DNA of 64,000 bases from Pholis gunnellus (lineage: Eukaryota > Chordata > Actinopteri > Perciformes > Pholidae): positions 3,935,001 through 3,999,000 of the forward strand of contig OU342823.1 of the NCBI GenBank assembly GCA_910591455.2, in the 5' to 3' direction. The position numbers and the translations under genes were made by a program. This document shows, one piece after another, positions 43,605-56,472 of the stretch; the first letter of the stretch is position 1; the number at the start of each line of letters is the position of its first letter. Below the pieces are notes generated by a model. The model was not told the DNA's origin, searched no databases, and saw only the letters and a program-made list of their open reading frames with translations.

Positions 43605-43652
<48 letters not shown>
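43540..43652. repeat. (TC)n-rich tract
   Basis: Pyrimidine-rich stretch ending in about 40 bp of perfect TC repeat and a short C run. Confidence 0.9.
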
Positions 43653-43977
43653 CCCCCTGTCAGGAAGAAGTGAACAATATGACCTTTAGTCGCAGCGATA
43701 ACATTCTCCCTCATGAATTCCCCGCCACTCCGGCTTTCCTTTAACATTCTCACCGGTTTGTTTTTGCTCCCGGCGCCTCTGTTTTTTTTAGAAACGATCG
43801 CCCTGTGATTAACGAGCAGCACCGATGGGTGAGGGGGGGGGGGGGGGTCAGGCCTCTACGGGGTCTCACACACACGCACACATGTTCACACCAAGAGTGT
43901 CTCATCACTGCTTGTACCTTCTCACATGTGTCATACCTGGTTTAATCAGTTGGTGTCTGCAAATGAGACCCGGAGGC

Positions 43978-43978
43978 A

Positions 43979-44033
<55 letters not shown>

Positions 44034-44286
44034 AGAATCAGTATCAGAACCGTTTATTGCCAAGGAAGTTTGCACCTACAAGGAATTTGTCCTGGCGGGT
44101 GCATAACATTTAACAATAAACAATAACATTAAACCATCAACACACTGCAAGAAATAGAAACATATTTAACATTTACAATAGAATATAAAAGAATATAAAA
44201 TAAAGTGCACAACAAACATAACAGGACTGTAAACAAGTGAAATGTTAAATGTTACTCACACTCACACACACACACACACACACACC

Positions 44287-44357
<71 letters not shown>

Positions 44358-44386
44358 CTACACACACACACCAACACACACACACT
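43978..44386. repeat. Two (AC)n microsatellites flanking a LINE-tail-like sequence
   Basis: AC tracts at 43978-44032 and 44252-44386. Between them, 44034-44120 reads AGAATCAGTATCAGAACCGT, then TTATTGCCAAGGAAG and ACAAGGAATTTGTCCTGG. That resembles the 3' end of a widespread fish retroposon, recalled from memory. Confidence 0.65.
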
Positions 44387-47300
44387 CTATGTATCTTGTC
44401 ATTTTCAAACCTTTAATAGTGGACACAGCTCTCAACATCGTGTCTGTGCTCCAGAAGCCAAACACTGTGGTCATTTTAAAAGAGATTAAAAGAGTGTAAA
44501 TATGTAAAGATATGAGCAGATTTAAAGAAATGTTTGATCAAAGAAGCATGATGGGACTTTATCTGCTTTGTTTATTTACATCCTGCAAGTTCTTTCTAAT
44601 GACTCACCGCGTTCCAAACACCTCGTAAAACTTTCTGATCTATTATTGAATACACATAAAATATGCTCTTTGTCATTAGAACACAAAGAACATCTACACA
44701 CATTTTACCATTCTTTATCATTAATATGTCAATCAATCTGCCAACTAAACTTCATAAGGAGAATTTAATTATTATATTTTTGTAGCTGTCTCGCCACCAT
44801 CACTAATGTGTTTTAATTTTAACACAGCTTGTGGGTGGAAGAGGATGTCCTTGAACGCACCATTTGAGGGGCTGCAGAGGATGAACCAGGTGTTCCTCAG
44901 GCCGGGACTTGTTGACCTGTTAAGACCTGATCCGTGGAAAGAGTGCATGCTGGGGATGCGGGGAGTTCAGTGTTTTGGCAGCAGCGTTGCTTCACTGATC
45001 TAACACACGCAGACACACACACACACACACACACAACCACACAACCACACACACACGCGTGCAGTTCCTTTGTAATGAAGTCCTGATGGTCAGTCTGACT
45101 CAGCTGTGAAGGATCCGAGCAGACAGACGCTGACCCGCGTGCCGCTCCAGGTGCAGGTTTTTTTGGGGCTGCTAAATGGTGCACGGAGCACACCTGTCCG
45201 TGTGTTGTTCTCTCGCGCGCACTCCTCTGGTCACGTGGTCGGACAGGCACGTTGCGCTCTTGTCACGCCATCATCTGACGGGGTTGGTTTCTGTTTCTCC
45301 GCAGGTTTCGACTTGAAGCACGGAGAGAAAACGGAAGAAGACGGAAGCGGAGAGCCAAGTCTCTGAGGTGAGGGAAGCGACGGCCTTTTCAGACAGATGG
45401 AGAAAAGTGCGGCATAAATCTTCTGCTCCGAAAGTGTTTTTATTACTCTGCAATATCGCAGGACGGAAGATCACACGTAAATCAAAAGCAAAGGCTTTTG
45501 TCCAGCGATTCAAATAAACTATTGGACTATAAATCCATCACAACCCCATACAATGTTATGGTGTTCATCTGAGATACAAATGAGAAGAAAGAATAAAAGA
45601 CACGATTCATGTGATAAATATTATCTCTGCACTTATTTATAACAGCTGATGTGCTGATTGGAGGCTGGTGTCCACGAGGGTTTGGCGCCATCTCCTGTTT
45701 CAAACTTTTATTTTGAAATCACCCATGAAAAAAACATATTTTATATGTATTTTTAATGTATTACATAATTTGTTTAGTACCAATAGGATTTAATAACCTA
45801 GTAAACTGTACTACTTCATACAAATACTTTTTAATATGTATGATAACAAAGAATTTAAATATTAACACAAACTATAATTTCTTGAAGAACTTTAAACTGT
45901 AAATGTAACATGGGAGGTTATTAGCAGCCTAAGAAGGTTGGATTGATTGATTTCAATACATACATTAATACTCATTATTATAAATAGTAACATCATAAAC
46001 TATAATTTAATAACAAATAAGGATTTCATACTTTTTTTAAAAATTATGATTATGACAAATAACTGAACAATTAAATATATTACCAATATATATATATATA
46101 TATATATATTTTATCATTAAAAAAAAATCTTATATTATTTTATATTTTAAAGGATTATTTAAAAATTAATAAATATAACTAATTCTGGTTATTGTTTATT
46201 AGGGATATTACATTTATTTTTAAGAAAATATATTAACAAGAAAAAAAACATCTCAATGTGTCACATAAGCTTTAAATTCATAAATAAATCATAAAATAGT
46301 AAATTGTGCACATTTGACATTGTGTACAGAAACAGTAGCTGAAGGGATGTACGCACCTTTAAGTTTTATTTACCTCAGTGAAGTTTGTTGACTTTAAAAG
46401 AGAGAAGTATGTTTTACATTCATCAGCTGATAAAACGCGTGATGCTATTGCACTTTAAATATGTGATCGTAGCTCCAGAGCAGCTACTCAGTGCACCTTT
46501 TGGTGAGATTGATTTCATTATTCTATATTAATTCATCATTCAGTCTATAAGATGTCAGAAAACCCCCAAAATATGAAGTATGCAATGATTTTAAAACAGA
46601 AAAGTGATTTATTTCCTCTCAGTCGATCGATTCCACTCGTCACTTCAGCGCATCATGTGATCATCTACGTTGTTTTAGGCCAAAGAGAAAGTAAAACCTG
46701 TTTCCATTGTTCCGTGTTTTGATCATATTTCACCGTATATTTCTACAAATGTTCATACTGTATCAGCACTGTAGTTACAAAAAGAATACATATGATTTTA
46801 CATGTTATTTCATTCTGAAACATTTGGACAGATATGTTTAGATATATTGTGGTAAAGTGTATTTAGCTTATTGTGGCTGAACAAACACATTCTCTATCAG
46901 TAGCTCCAGAATGGCCACCAGAGCTCTGCCTCCTGCAGCTCTTCTTGTCCGTGTTATCACAGTAAAAACACATACAGTACATTCTTTAAAAGAAGAAACA
47001 TAAATAAACTATTGTGATCCCGCTCCCCTACATTCCACTAAAGCTGCTCCAGAACCCAATAATCATCTGCTTTATGAGCTTTAACAGTTCATCTGGGGCC
47101 GGTTCTACAGCGTAAACAAACTGTTGCGTAAACTTTACTTATATTAAAACCTTATTTATGTCATATCAAACTATTTAATGTGTCACAGACATACTTTCTT
47201 TATAGTCTACATCGCTTTAACTCATTTTAAAATCCATGTTTGCTATTTATAAATGATATATTTTACTTAATTTGCATATCAAACAGTCTCTTTACTAGAA

Positions 47301-47394
47301 AGTGTACAAATGTGTGCGTATGTTTAAAGGTTAATGTTTCACAGAAATACACATGTTGGGAATAAACTCACTGGAAACATTTCCCTTTACACTC

Positions 47395-48250
47395 TTAGAA
47401 ATAAAGGCCCCAAAGGGTTCCTCCTGAACGGTTCCAGCCAGAACCATTTGCTTCTGATGTACCCATTTTTTTTTTAAGAAAGAGTTCTTCAAGGTTTGTT
47501 GAAAGCATGTGTGATTAAAAGGGAACGCCCACAACCCCACAAACTGGTTGAGAACCAGGATTGTTGTGTGGTTCTTTAAGGTTCTAGATTAAACCCGGTG
47601 GAATATTAGAGGGTTCACGGTAGAACCCCCTGAGTGGGTTCTAGAGGAAACCATTGGAATGCACACAGGTTCACGGTAGTACCTCCTGGCTGGGTTCTAG
47701 ATGAAACTGCTGGAATATGAAGGGGTTGTCGTTAGAACCCCTTTGGTGGGTTCTAGATGATACCGTTTGTTTACACATGGTTTCACGGTGGAACCCCCTG
47801 GATAGGTTCTAGATGTAACCGTTGAAATATAAAAGGGGTCTCTGTGGAACTCCCTGAGTGAGTTCTAGATGAAACCGTTGGAATATGAAAAGGGTTCTTT
47901 GTAGAACCCTCTGACTGGGTTCTTGATGAACAAAAGAGGGTTCTTTGTATTTATAGATGAAACCCTTGGGATACAAATGGGTTCACGGTAGAATCCCCTG
48001 GGTAGGCTCTTTTTAGCACCCTAAGACGCTTCAAAGGTTCTGGATAAAACCCCCAGAGAGGGTTCTGTGTGGAACCATTTACACCAGACACCGTTCTCTA
48101 TAAAAAAAACCTTCTCATACAGCGTTGTGGGTGGAACCTTTCACAGACGGTTCTAGGTAGAACCTTCTGAAAGGGTTTCAGGTGGAAAACCAAAAAGGGT
48201 TCTTTGAGAACAAACTTGAAGAACCCTACGTTGTTCTAGTTTGCACCTTT
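47395..48250. repeat. Degenerate tandem array with GGTTCTAGATGAAACC / GGTAGAACC motifs
   Basis: About 850 bp of irregular units of roughly 60-80 bp. Each has GGGTTCTAGATGAAACC-like and ACGGTAGAACCCCCTG-like motifs, plus AAGGGTTCTTTG variants. The GGTTCTA and TAGAACC halves are inverted copies, so each unit can fold back on itself. Confidence 0.85.
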
Positions 48251-48484
48251 TAGTTGGTCAGAGCGTCAGGAAAGCAGAGAGCCACATTGTTACCACGTCA
48301 TCACTGTTCTCCGTGGTTCTCGCCGTCCTTTTGGGCCCGAAGCCAAAAACCGAGTCCGCCTGACGCTCGCTGTCGTTGGTTCATTATAGTAGTTCTAGTC
48401 CAGGGTGGGGGGGGGGACATGATAGTCCATTTGGGATCCCTTCTCTCGTGGCGATACAGTAATTCTCACATACATGTCACAGCT

Positions 48485-48532
<48 letters not shown>

Positions 48533-48641
48533 GTTGCATTGGTGCTGCAGTACAGTGGTCATCAGAGAGGCACATACTTTAAACATACAATATTGCACAA
48601 TCCAGTGAGTATACACAGCTGTGAACTCTGGCACACTTTTA

Positions 48642-48697
<56 letters not shown>

Positions 48698-48742
48698 TAA
48701 ACTCGCCTGTTTAGCGTGTGTGTGTGTGTGTGTGTGTGTGTT
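48485..48742. repeat. (ATC)n, (AC)n and (GT)n microsatellite cluster
   Basis: ATC repeat 48485-48533, AC 48641-48695, GT 48714-48742. Confidence 0.95.
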
Positions 48743-49559
48743 TGTGAGAGCAGACTTTTTCAGTGTCTTAAAGGAATAAAAGATAAACTTCTGCAGGACT
48801 TGGACCTCTTAAAGTAGTTGGATTAGGAGCTCGTTTGTCAGAATATTTAAGGCTTTTCAGTTTCAGTTTTTACACAAAGACTGTTGGAAGTTGTTGGAAT
48901 TGTCGTCGTGCTTCAGTTTACTAACAGAACAAACTGTGGATGAAACGTGAATGAGTTTTAAACGATACACAGATAAATAAGATCACGTTTAGCTGCTATT
49001 TTCACCTGTTTATTCTATTTTAAATAAACACCATTACACCACACAATGGTCACTGAGAATTCTCACATTTGTTTGCTGGTGTTAATTTAACTAATATTAA
49101 TGCCGTTTTGTTTTATGATTTTGATTGTCATCCCTAGTTACGAGAGGAAACATTTAAAAGTGTGAGCATCTAAAAACAATCAGACTTCAAGCATTCCTAC
49201 AATCAGCGTTTCATAAAATCTCTTTTACTTGTATGTTGTTTTAAATGTTTCCTCTCGTGTTTAAATATTATTTAATCGTGCAAAGTCAAAGATGAACTGA
49301 AGCCCCAACATTAATTCTCTGGATTTTGTTCCTCCTGAAATCAGCGAACCTGAAGTAAACTGACAAGAGTTTCTTTGGTTTCAAAATGATTTGGTGTCCG
49401 ATTGACCGGCGATGTTCAGCTAGTTGATGTACGTGTTTGAATAGAGAGCAGCAGGGATGAGGTATTCTTTGCAGTCCAACAGGAAGTTAACGTCCCAAAG
49501 GTTTCCTCCACAAAAAGACCCACGAGATTCTTAATTTGTATTTTGGATTATTGCAGTAA

Positions 49560-49690
49560 ATGCAAGGAGACAAGGAGACAGGGCGAGGAGTCGGGGCGAG
49601 GAGTCGGGACGAGGAGTCGGGGCGAGGAGACGGGGCGAGGAGACGGGACGAGGAGTCGGGGCGAGGAGACGGAACGAGGAGTCGGGACAA
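49560..49690. repeat. GAGGAGTCGGGAC-type purine-rich minisatellite
   Basis: About 130 bp of alternating GGGGCGAGGAGACG and GGGACGAGGAGTCG units. Confidence 0.85.
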
Positions 49691-50300
49691 CGAATACAAT
49701 CAGCAGACGTAAAAAGCTAACGTTAGGCTATAAAGGAACTCCACCACGGTCACATGACTTCACGTCTCATTGAGACTCTTTTTGAGATTCACCAGAGGGG
49801 CGTTCACTGACCTGTTTTAAATCAGACAGCTAAACGTGCTCGTGTTAAACACAGACCTCATTTTCAGACTTTTAACCAGAAACACATTGACTTTGAAACG
49901 AGGAAACAGGAAGTACAGAAACACCGACTCATTTCTGGGTTTTAGGACTCGTTCCTGCAGAACGTGGCTAAAGGGATTTTTGCCCCCGAGCACGTCAACG
50001 TTGGTGGACAGCAAGTATATCGTCAGGCCTTTTGGAGAAGATCTCTTGGTTCTTGTTTTTTTTTTAAATGTCACATATGAAGCAGATGCTCCAAACCAAA
50101 GCAGCTGATTGTCTGGCGTCTCGCTGAGGATGCAGTAGATCTAAACCTGTGACCTTCTGTCCACCATTTCCCCCCCCCCCCAAAAAAACCACGTTACCTC
50201 TCTGCAGAGCCAACAAAGGAGCTCTCGGTTACCGGACTTTTCTGCTTCAGTACATCTTTGGTGTCACAAACCCTTTTTCTGCAGAGCGGTTCTGTGTGGT

Positions 50301-53300
50301 CTACAGGTTCTGGTCCAGCCAGTGGATGTAGTTGTTCATGCTCCTCCATCCGACGCTGGACATCATTGGCGGGAACGCGAACACCATGCAGCCGTGGAAC
50401 CCGTCCTCGTAGTGGTCGCTTGTCACTGTAATGCCGGCGTCCCGCAGGCGCCTCACATACATCAACCCGTCGTCCCGCAGCACATCGAACTCGCAAGTCA
50501 TCACGTACGCTTTTGGTGTCCCGCTGAGGATGCCCTGCTCCGCCAGCAGCGGCGCCGCCCGGGTGTCCATCAGCTCCGGCACCGCGCCCATCACCTGCGG
50601 CGATCCCGTTTCCCTTACCACTGGCCGGAAGTGCTTCCTGCGTTCCGCCGGGAGCAGAGTGGTCCAGTCCAGCTTGGAGCGCGCGCCGGCACCGATGGCC
50701 CGCTGGTCCAGGGAGCTGTGGTTGTTGGCGAGCAGGAGGGGCTCCAGGGAGGCGTCTGCGCCCAGGTACTGCAGCCAGAAACGGGCCATGACGGGCCTGT
50801 AGAGGATGGGCACGGCCCGGTTCTGCTGATAGGACGGGGTGTGAAAGTCGAGAGCCTGCAGCACCGGGTAGATCAACGCCTGGACCTTGAACTTCACCGT
50901 CAGTGTGTCATCGGAGCCGAGCTGTGGACATGAGCAGCTTTTAGATCATTTTAAACTGGAATAGTTAGTTAACGACTCTAATCCCCTGAACGCCACACTG
51001 ATGTCGCTTCAGAGCACCTTCAAACGTAGACCGAGACCACCGAGACCACCAAGGTGAACCACACAACGCCACAGTGAAGTCTGTCCTACCTGTGGCCATC
51101 AAACTGTATAACTCCCTTGGCTTTTAAAGTTACTGTGAGGAACTATAACTTGTGTTGGTTCTGGTGCCCCCTGTGGACTAAAGTGGTAGTGTCTCTGAGC
51201 ACCAGAGTCTCTTTAGAAAACCTCTCATGTTACTGCAGCAGGTCTGACAGTCTGCCCCTCTCAGTCCTGGTTCTGGTTCTCCCGTGCCTCCCTTCCCTCT
51301 AGGGGGTCCAGCAATACGTCCTGGGTCTCCAGCAGCGTGTTGTTGGCTCCCAGAGAGGAGAAGCTCTGTTCCTGGAGGAGGAGGAGGAGGAGACGCTGTT
51401 GCTGACGGGAGCTGAAGGAGGTTCTGGTGAACCTGCATGATTTCATCTGGTTTCACCAGAATCAGACCCGGTGGCTCCGATGACGAGCATCAAGAATAAC
51501 TCTATAGAAACAGACCATCTTCTCTCTGATGGTCTCTTTACTGATGGAGGCCTGATAGAGGATCAGGACTACACTGAGACTGGTTCAGAACCAGTTAAAG
51601 TTCCTCACAGTAACTTCCTTCTCATTAATGCCTGTAGATGAAGACTTAACATTGATGTTTTCTTGTCTACCTCTTGGGCCACAGCAGCCGCCAGGTTTCC
51701 CCCGGCGCTGTCCCCGGACACACACACCCTCTCTGGGTCGATGCTGTAGCGCTCCAGAACCTGAGCCGACAGGAAGGCCCGCGACGCCGCCAGCGCGTCG
51801 TGGTACTGATCCGGGAACACCGCCTCTGGAGCGAGACGGTAACTACAGCAACAGGATATGAAGACGAGATGAATAAGTTCCGTGATACTTTACAGAACCC
51901 AATGAAGTAATCCGTAAAATAAACAAACATTCATTACATTCAGATGTTCTCCTGCATACATTTAGCAGAACTTACTCGACAGACATGACGACAGAGTCTA
52001 GCTCCTCCGCCATTTTCCGACAGAGACGGTCGTATGATCGCATCCCTGTGGAGCAGGTAGTGATGATGATGTTATGCAAACTATAAGGAGAGCATTATTT
52101 ATCCAATTGGTTTATCACAGTGATGAATGTTTTTTTACACATTCCTCAGAGTTTGTTTTAACTCAACACTCACGTCCGCTGCCCAGCGCCCATCCTCCGC
52201 CGTGGAAATATACCACCCCCCTCTTCGGCTGCCTCCCCCCCTTCGGCTGGAAGACCCGGGCCGGCACGCCGCCCAGCGAGGAGTCGGTCACTTGCACGGT
52301 GGGGCAGGAGCGAGCCTCCACTTCCTCCACCCAGGACACCACCTGGTTCAACAGGTGGACCCGATGGCACACGCCCAGCGCGTGAGCCACGTCGCTCTGC
52401 AAGTGCAAACACACACCTGGGGGTTGGTTCATGGCTAGAGGGAGTTTTCTACACCTGAGAGGACTTTTAGATTCCTGGCTCAAGAAAGACAAAACTTTAT
52501 TCGTAGAAATGAAGTCATTAGATGTCTTTGAGTGGCATCTGGTTCCACAAATGTTTTACCCTAAAACTTATGACGTGTATCTTTATTTTCTTCAAATCAG
52601 AGTTGATCCTCTCCCTGACATGTGGAAATGACAAGTGACATTACTTTAAATAAGTTTAAATATTCTCCCTGCCACTGAGAAAACATTGGAATATGTTGAA
52701 CTATTATTCTCCTTTAAATAAAATAAACAACATTTGAATAACGTGGAAATATTCTCCGTTAAATAAAATAAAAACATTGGAATAAAGTGGAAATATTCTC
52801 CTTTCATTACAAAACATTTGCATAAAGGTGCTAATAGACGAGCAGTGAATAGATTCAGCGGGCGTGTAAACCTGTCCTACGTGCTGAGTAGGAACTTGTT
52901 GCTCCAGAACAACACACGGCTTAGTGTGTGAGCTGCCGAGGCATGTTGTGTATAGCAGCAGGGTCAAAGGTCATCTACTTGTTACTTCGATCACCAAATG
53001 CACCTGGTACGCTGGTTCACCTTCTGACCTGCTCATGTGACCATCGGTAGTCCTTTTGTGTTCTGTTACATTATATATATTATTTATATTTATATACTGT
53101 TCTATTCTATAGAAACATGCATATATAACAATACTTATTACTTATTATTGTGTTCCATTGTACTCTCCTCTACTATAGTATTGTACAGTACTGCATATTA
53201 CAAGATATAGTATTCTGTTCTACTCTCTATAGTGTGGTACAAAGCATAGTATTTTATTCTATTTCATTGCATTCTGTATGTTACAGTATATATTGTATTC

Positions 53301-53954
53301 TAATTTACTATAATATAGTATGTTACAGTATATAATATTGTATTAATTTACTATAATATAGTATGTTAAAGTATATATTATATTTTGATCTACTATAATA
53401 TAGTATGTTACAGTATATAATGTATTGTAATCTACTGTAATAAAGTATGTTACAGTATATAGTATTGTATTTTAATCTAGTAGAATATACAGTATAATAT
53501 AACAGTATATAGTATTGTATTTTATTGTCTCTTCTGTTGTGAAAATAGCATTCAGATGTTCTTATTAAATCGGTTGTGCTGAGTTACTCTGGTCTGTTAT
53601 TTTACTATTCTGAATGTAAAATATTTCCCTTTTCTTTCCCACGTGATATTTCTATTTATTTCTATTATGACGTGCTCTGTGGCCTGTCCTGTTTACTGGT
53701 ATTGTGTGTGTGCTGTCAGTCACATTACTCTTGTTGTTATTGTCTCTTATTGTCTCTTATTGTCTCTTATTGTCTCTTATAGTCTGACCCACATCAACCT
53801 GTCCTCCTCCAGCTCTCACCGCCTGCATGAAGCTCCGGAACAGCGCGTCCAGCAGCATCAGCTTCCAGGGCTCGCTCACGCCGCTCGGTAGCGGCAGGTA
53901 GACGTAGTAGGCGGCCGCGGACAGCAGCACGGCTCCGGCCAGACGGAGCCTCAT
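50301..53954 (-). CDS. nceh1: Neutral cholesterol ester hydrolase 1 (AADACL1)
   Basis: 406 residues in five coding exons: 53954-53820, 52396-52174, 52045-51976, 51842-51671, 50921-50301; all joins in frame. In mammals NCEH1 is a single-pass ER membrane serine hydrolase of the arylacetamide deacetylase family that cleaves cholesteryl esters and 2-acetyl ether lipids. The N-terminal anchor covers about residues 3-20, followed by the family segment SEPWKLMLLDALFR. The oxyanion motif HGGGW is at 110-114. The nucleophile is Ser188 in GDSAGG. The acid is Asp346 in CEFDVLRDDG, and the histidine is His376 in DGFHGCM. The C-terminus NYIHWLDQNL is as in human. Length matches human NCEH1 (408). It is the left-hand neighbour of tnfsf10 in the direction of transcription. 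Confidence 0.96.
52397..53819 (-). other. nceh1 intron 1
   Basis: Contains about 450 bp of AT-rich repeat with TATAGTATGTTACAGTATAT units (53080-53530) and four copies of a 10 bp TGTCTCTTAT unit close to exon 1 (53742-53781). No gene recognised. Confidence 0.8.
53080..53530. repeat. AT-rich minisatellite in nceh1 intron 1
   Basis: Irregular units of about 40-60 bp built on TATAGTATGTTACAGTATAT and TATTGTATTTTAATCTA. Confidence 0.8.
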
Positions 53955-54949
53955 CGCAGCGGGACCTTTGTTTTCTACCTTGAAGACGCACCGTTCGTGG
54001 TGCGATACGGGTCGAACTCCGCCGGTTGATTGTTGGCTCCGCTCAGGGGACGACGAAACACGGAGGAATGACCCCAATTTCAAAATAAAAGCCGGGATTA
54101 AAATATCCTCTCGATAACGCGACGACGATGGGAACAACATGGAGAAATTCTCTTATTTTGAAAGCGTGTTTTAGGAAGTTGTGTAAACCTTGCGTAATGT
54201 GGTTGCTGATGGGAAATGTCGTTTTCGAAAGCCAATATAAATATTTATATATTTATATTTACAAAAAGACAATTGAAAATGATAATGTAGATTATTCTTG
54301 ATATTATTATTATTATTATGCTGATTATTATTATTAGTTATTATTATTATTTGTATTTTAATATTGAGAAAGATTGCTTTGATACATTTCACATTGATTT
54401 CTTCATTATTTAACCTTCCTCTGTTTGATTCGTTACATTTCCACCAAATATAATCATGTAATTAAAGTCTTTGTGAATCCAATTTTGTATTAAATTCAAC
54501 GTTTTAAAAGCCAGACTACAAACATGTATTTGTCTGAATTATTGTGCAATATAGCCCCATGTGAAACCTGATGTGAAACTCTGATCTAGTTTCTTCTGCC
54601 CTCTTCTGGATGTTTACTGAAACGTTGTTCTAACTCATCATATATGAAGCATGGCTGAATTAACACTGTGATGAAGCTGAGCATCTTTTTTAATCATGTT
54701 CAGGAATGATGTGCATCCTTTCATGTTTCCCATAATGCATTATATCTCCGCTGTCAGATAATTAGCCATAGCTGCCTTCAACTGCTCACACCTGTGTCCA
54801 GTTAATCATCAAGGAAAGACGGGTGGGCTTAAAAAGAGCTCCAGTGTGGCTTCAGTAACTTCCTGTTTTCAGTCTGGTTCATTTGTGTGGTTTTGTAGGA
54901 GGAGTGATTGAGTTTGCTGCTTCACTGGCCTACAACTGCGGCTGAAGCC
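53955..54949. other. Head-to-head intergenic region of nceh1 and the P/Q gene 1
   Basis: About 1 kb. The nceh1 side is GC-richer with no TATA box. The middle has a TTA repeat (54301-54350). The right end (from about 54750) is the promoter block shared with P/Q gene 2. Confidence 0.6.
54757..54949 (+). promoter_or_regulatory. Promoter block of P/Q gene 1: E-box and TATA-like element
   Basis: Near-identical to 60408-60601. It contains CACACCTGTG with the E-box CACCTG at 54789-54794, the run GTTAATCATCAAGG and a TATA-like TTAAAAA at 54829-54835, about 115 bp upstream of the ATG. The spacing of these elements is the same in both copies. Confidence 0.6.
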
Positions 54950-55583
54950 ATGGGGTTTCTATTACAGTGAGTTTTAAACCTTTTTCTGTTTAATTGTTTA
55001 AGTTTTTCCACTCACTAGTAAATCCTAGTGACTCTGGAATGTCTTGTCTAGATGGTTTCTGTTGTCCTTGCTAGCTGTTGGAAGACATCAAGCACATGGT
55101 AAGTTTAGTCAAGTGGTGAAGCTTAAATGTTCGTATGAATGGACTAACGTGTCTGCTCTACAGGTTTCAGTATTAGATCTGCTGAGAAGCATGGCGAAAA
55201 TGAAGTACCAGTTGCAGGCTATCGACCATATTCAAGTGACTTTAAAACTGGAGACGGATTTTCATGGAGGACTTGGCTTCTTGGTGTTGGTGGTTCAACA
55301 TCAAATGTATATAAGGCAAGTAGCTACAAAACGCAACAAATTACCAGCCTGAAGCTAAATCTCAGCAACCATATGATCAGTCTGTGCCAGAAATCCAGTA
55401 TTCATCAAATTATCCTCAACAGCCACAGGTAGCAGAGTCTGGGTATCAGCCCCAGTGGCAGGGGCCCCAGGTTCCGCAAGAGTCCCAGCAACCTAGCTAT
55501 AATGCCCAGCAGCAGCAGCAGCAGCAGCAGCAACTTGGTTATTTTGCACAACAACAACAACAACAACAACCTGGCTATCCTGG

Positions 55584-55626
<43 letters not shown>

Positions 55627-55679
55627 TTTGGCTATCCTGGGCAGCAGCAGCAGCAACAACAACTTGGCTATCCTGGCCA

Positions 55680-56130
55680 ACAGCACCAGCAACCTGGCTA
55701 TCCTGGCCAACAGCCCCAGCAATCTGGCTATCCTGGCCAACAGCCCCAGAAGCCTGGCTATCTTGGCAAACAGCCCCAGCAACCTGGCTATCTTGGCCAA
55801 CAGCCCCAGCAACCTGGCTATCTTGGCCAACAGCCCCAGCAACCTGGCTATCTTGGCCAACAGCCCCAGCAACCTGGCTATCCTGGCCAACCGCACCAGC
55901 AACCTGGCTATCCTGGCCAACCGCACCAGCAACCTGGCTATCCTGGCCAACCGCACCAGCAACCTGGCTATCCTGGCCAACCGCACCAGCAACCTGGCTA
56001 TCCTGGCCAACCGCACCAGCAACCTGGCTATCCTGGCCAACCGCACCAGCAACCTGGCTATCCTGGCCAACCGCACCAGCAACCTGGCTATCCTGGCCAA
56101 CCGCACCAGCAACCTGGCTATCCTGGCCAC
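55680..56130 (+). repeat. 30 bp coding repeat (GYPGQPHQQP)n in P/Q gene 1
   Basis: About 15 units of 30 bp. The first have CAGCCCCAGCAACCTGGCTA + TCTTGGCCAA and the later ones CCGCACCAG. The unit length is a multiple of three, so the frame is kept. Confidence 0.95.
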
Positions 56131-56435
56131 CAGCAACCTGGCTATCCTGGCCAGCAGGAGCAGCAGCCGCTGCCGTGGCTGCCCCAGCAACCTGGCTATC
56201 CTCCCCAGCAGCCAAAGTTGCCCTGCCCAGCTGCCACCTCGTGTGCCCCGGCAGCCTGGCTATCTTCTCCAGCAGCAGCGGCCCGAGGTGCCTCGGCAGC
56301 CTGGCTATCCTCTCCAGCAGCAGCAGCAGCGGCCCGAGGTGCCTCGGCAGCCTGGCTATCCTCTCCAGCAGCAGCAGCGGCCCGAGGTGCCGCAGCAGCA
56401 GCGGCCCGAGGTGCCCCGGCAGCTTGGCTATCCTC

Positions 56436-56472
<37 letters not shown>

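Larger units (their letters stand above)
38766..50300. other. Intergenic region between tnfsf10 and nceh1
   Basis: No protein or RNA gene recognised in 11.5 kb. It holds the hAT element, R1 copy 3, six or more CA/GT tracts, a 12 bp minisatellite, the GGTTCTA array and a very AT-rich stretch (45,700-47,300). The spliced genes on both sides are on the minus strand. Confidence 0.55.

Noticed and set aside
44806..45366. Short plus-strand frames near a possible splice acceptor
   Set aside because: No recognisable protein family and no consistent exon chain.
50322..50933. 203-codon plus-strand frame
   Set aside because: Antisense shadow of the last exon of nceh1.
51178..51456. Open frame in intron 4 of nceh1, possible extra exon
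   Set aside because: No similarity to NCEH1 and exons 4 and 5 already join in frame as in the human protein.
55315..55350. A 36-base GC-AG intron (AAG|GCAAGT ... ACCAG) that would repair the frame of P/Q gene 1
   Set aside because: Far below the minimum intron length of vertebrates, and gene 2 reads straight through the same site in frame.
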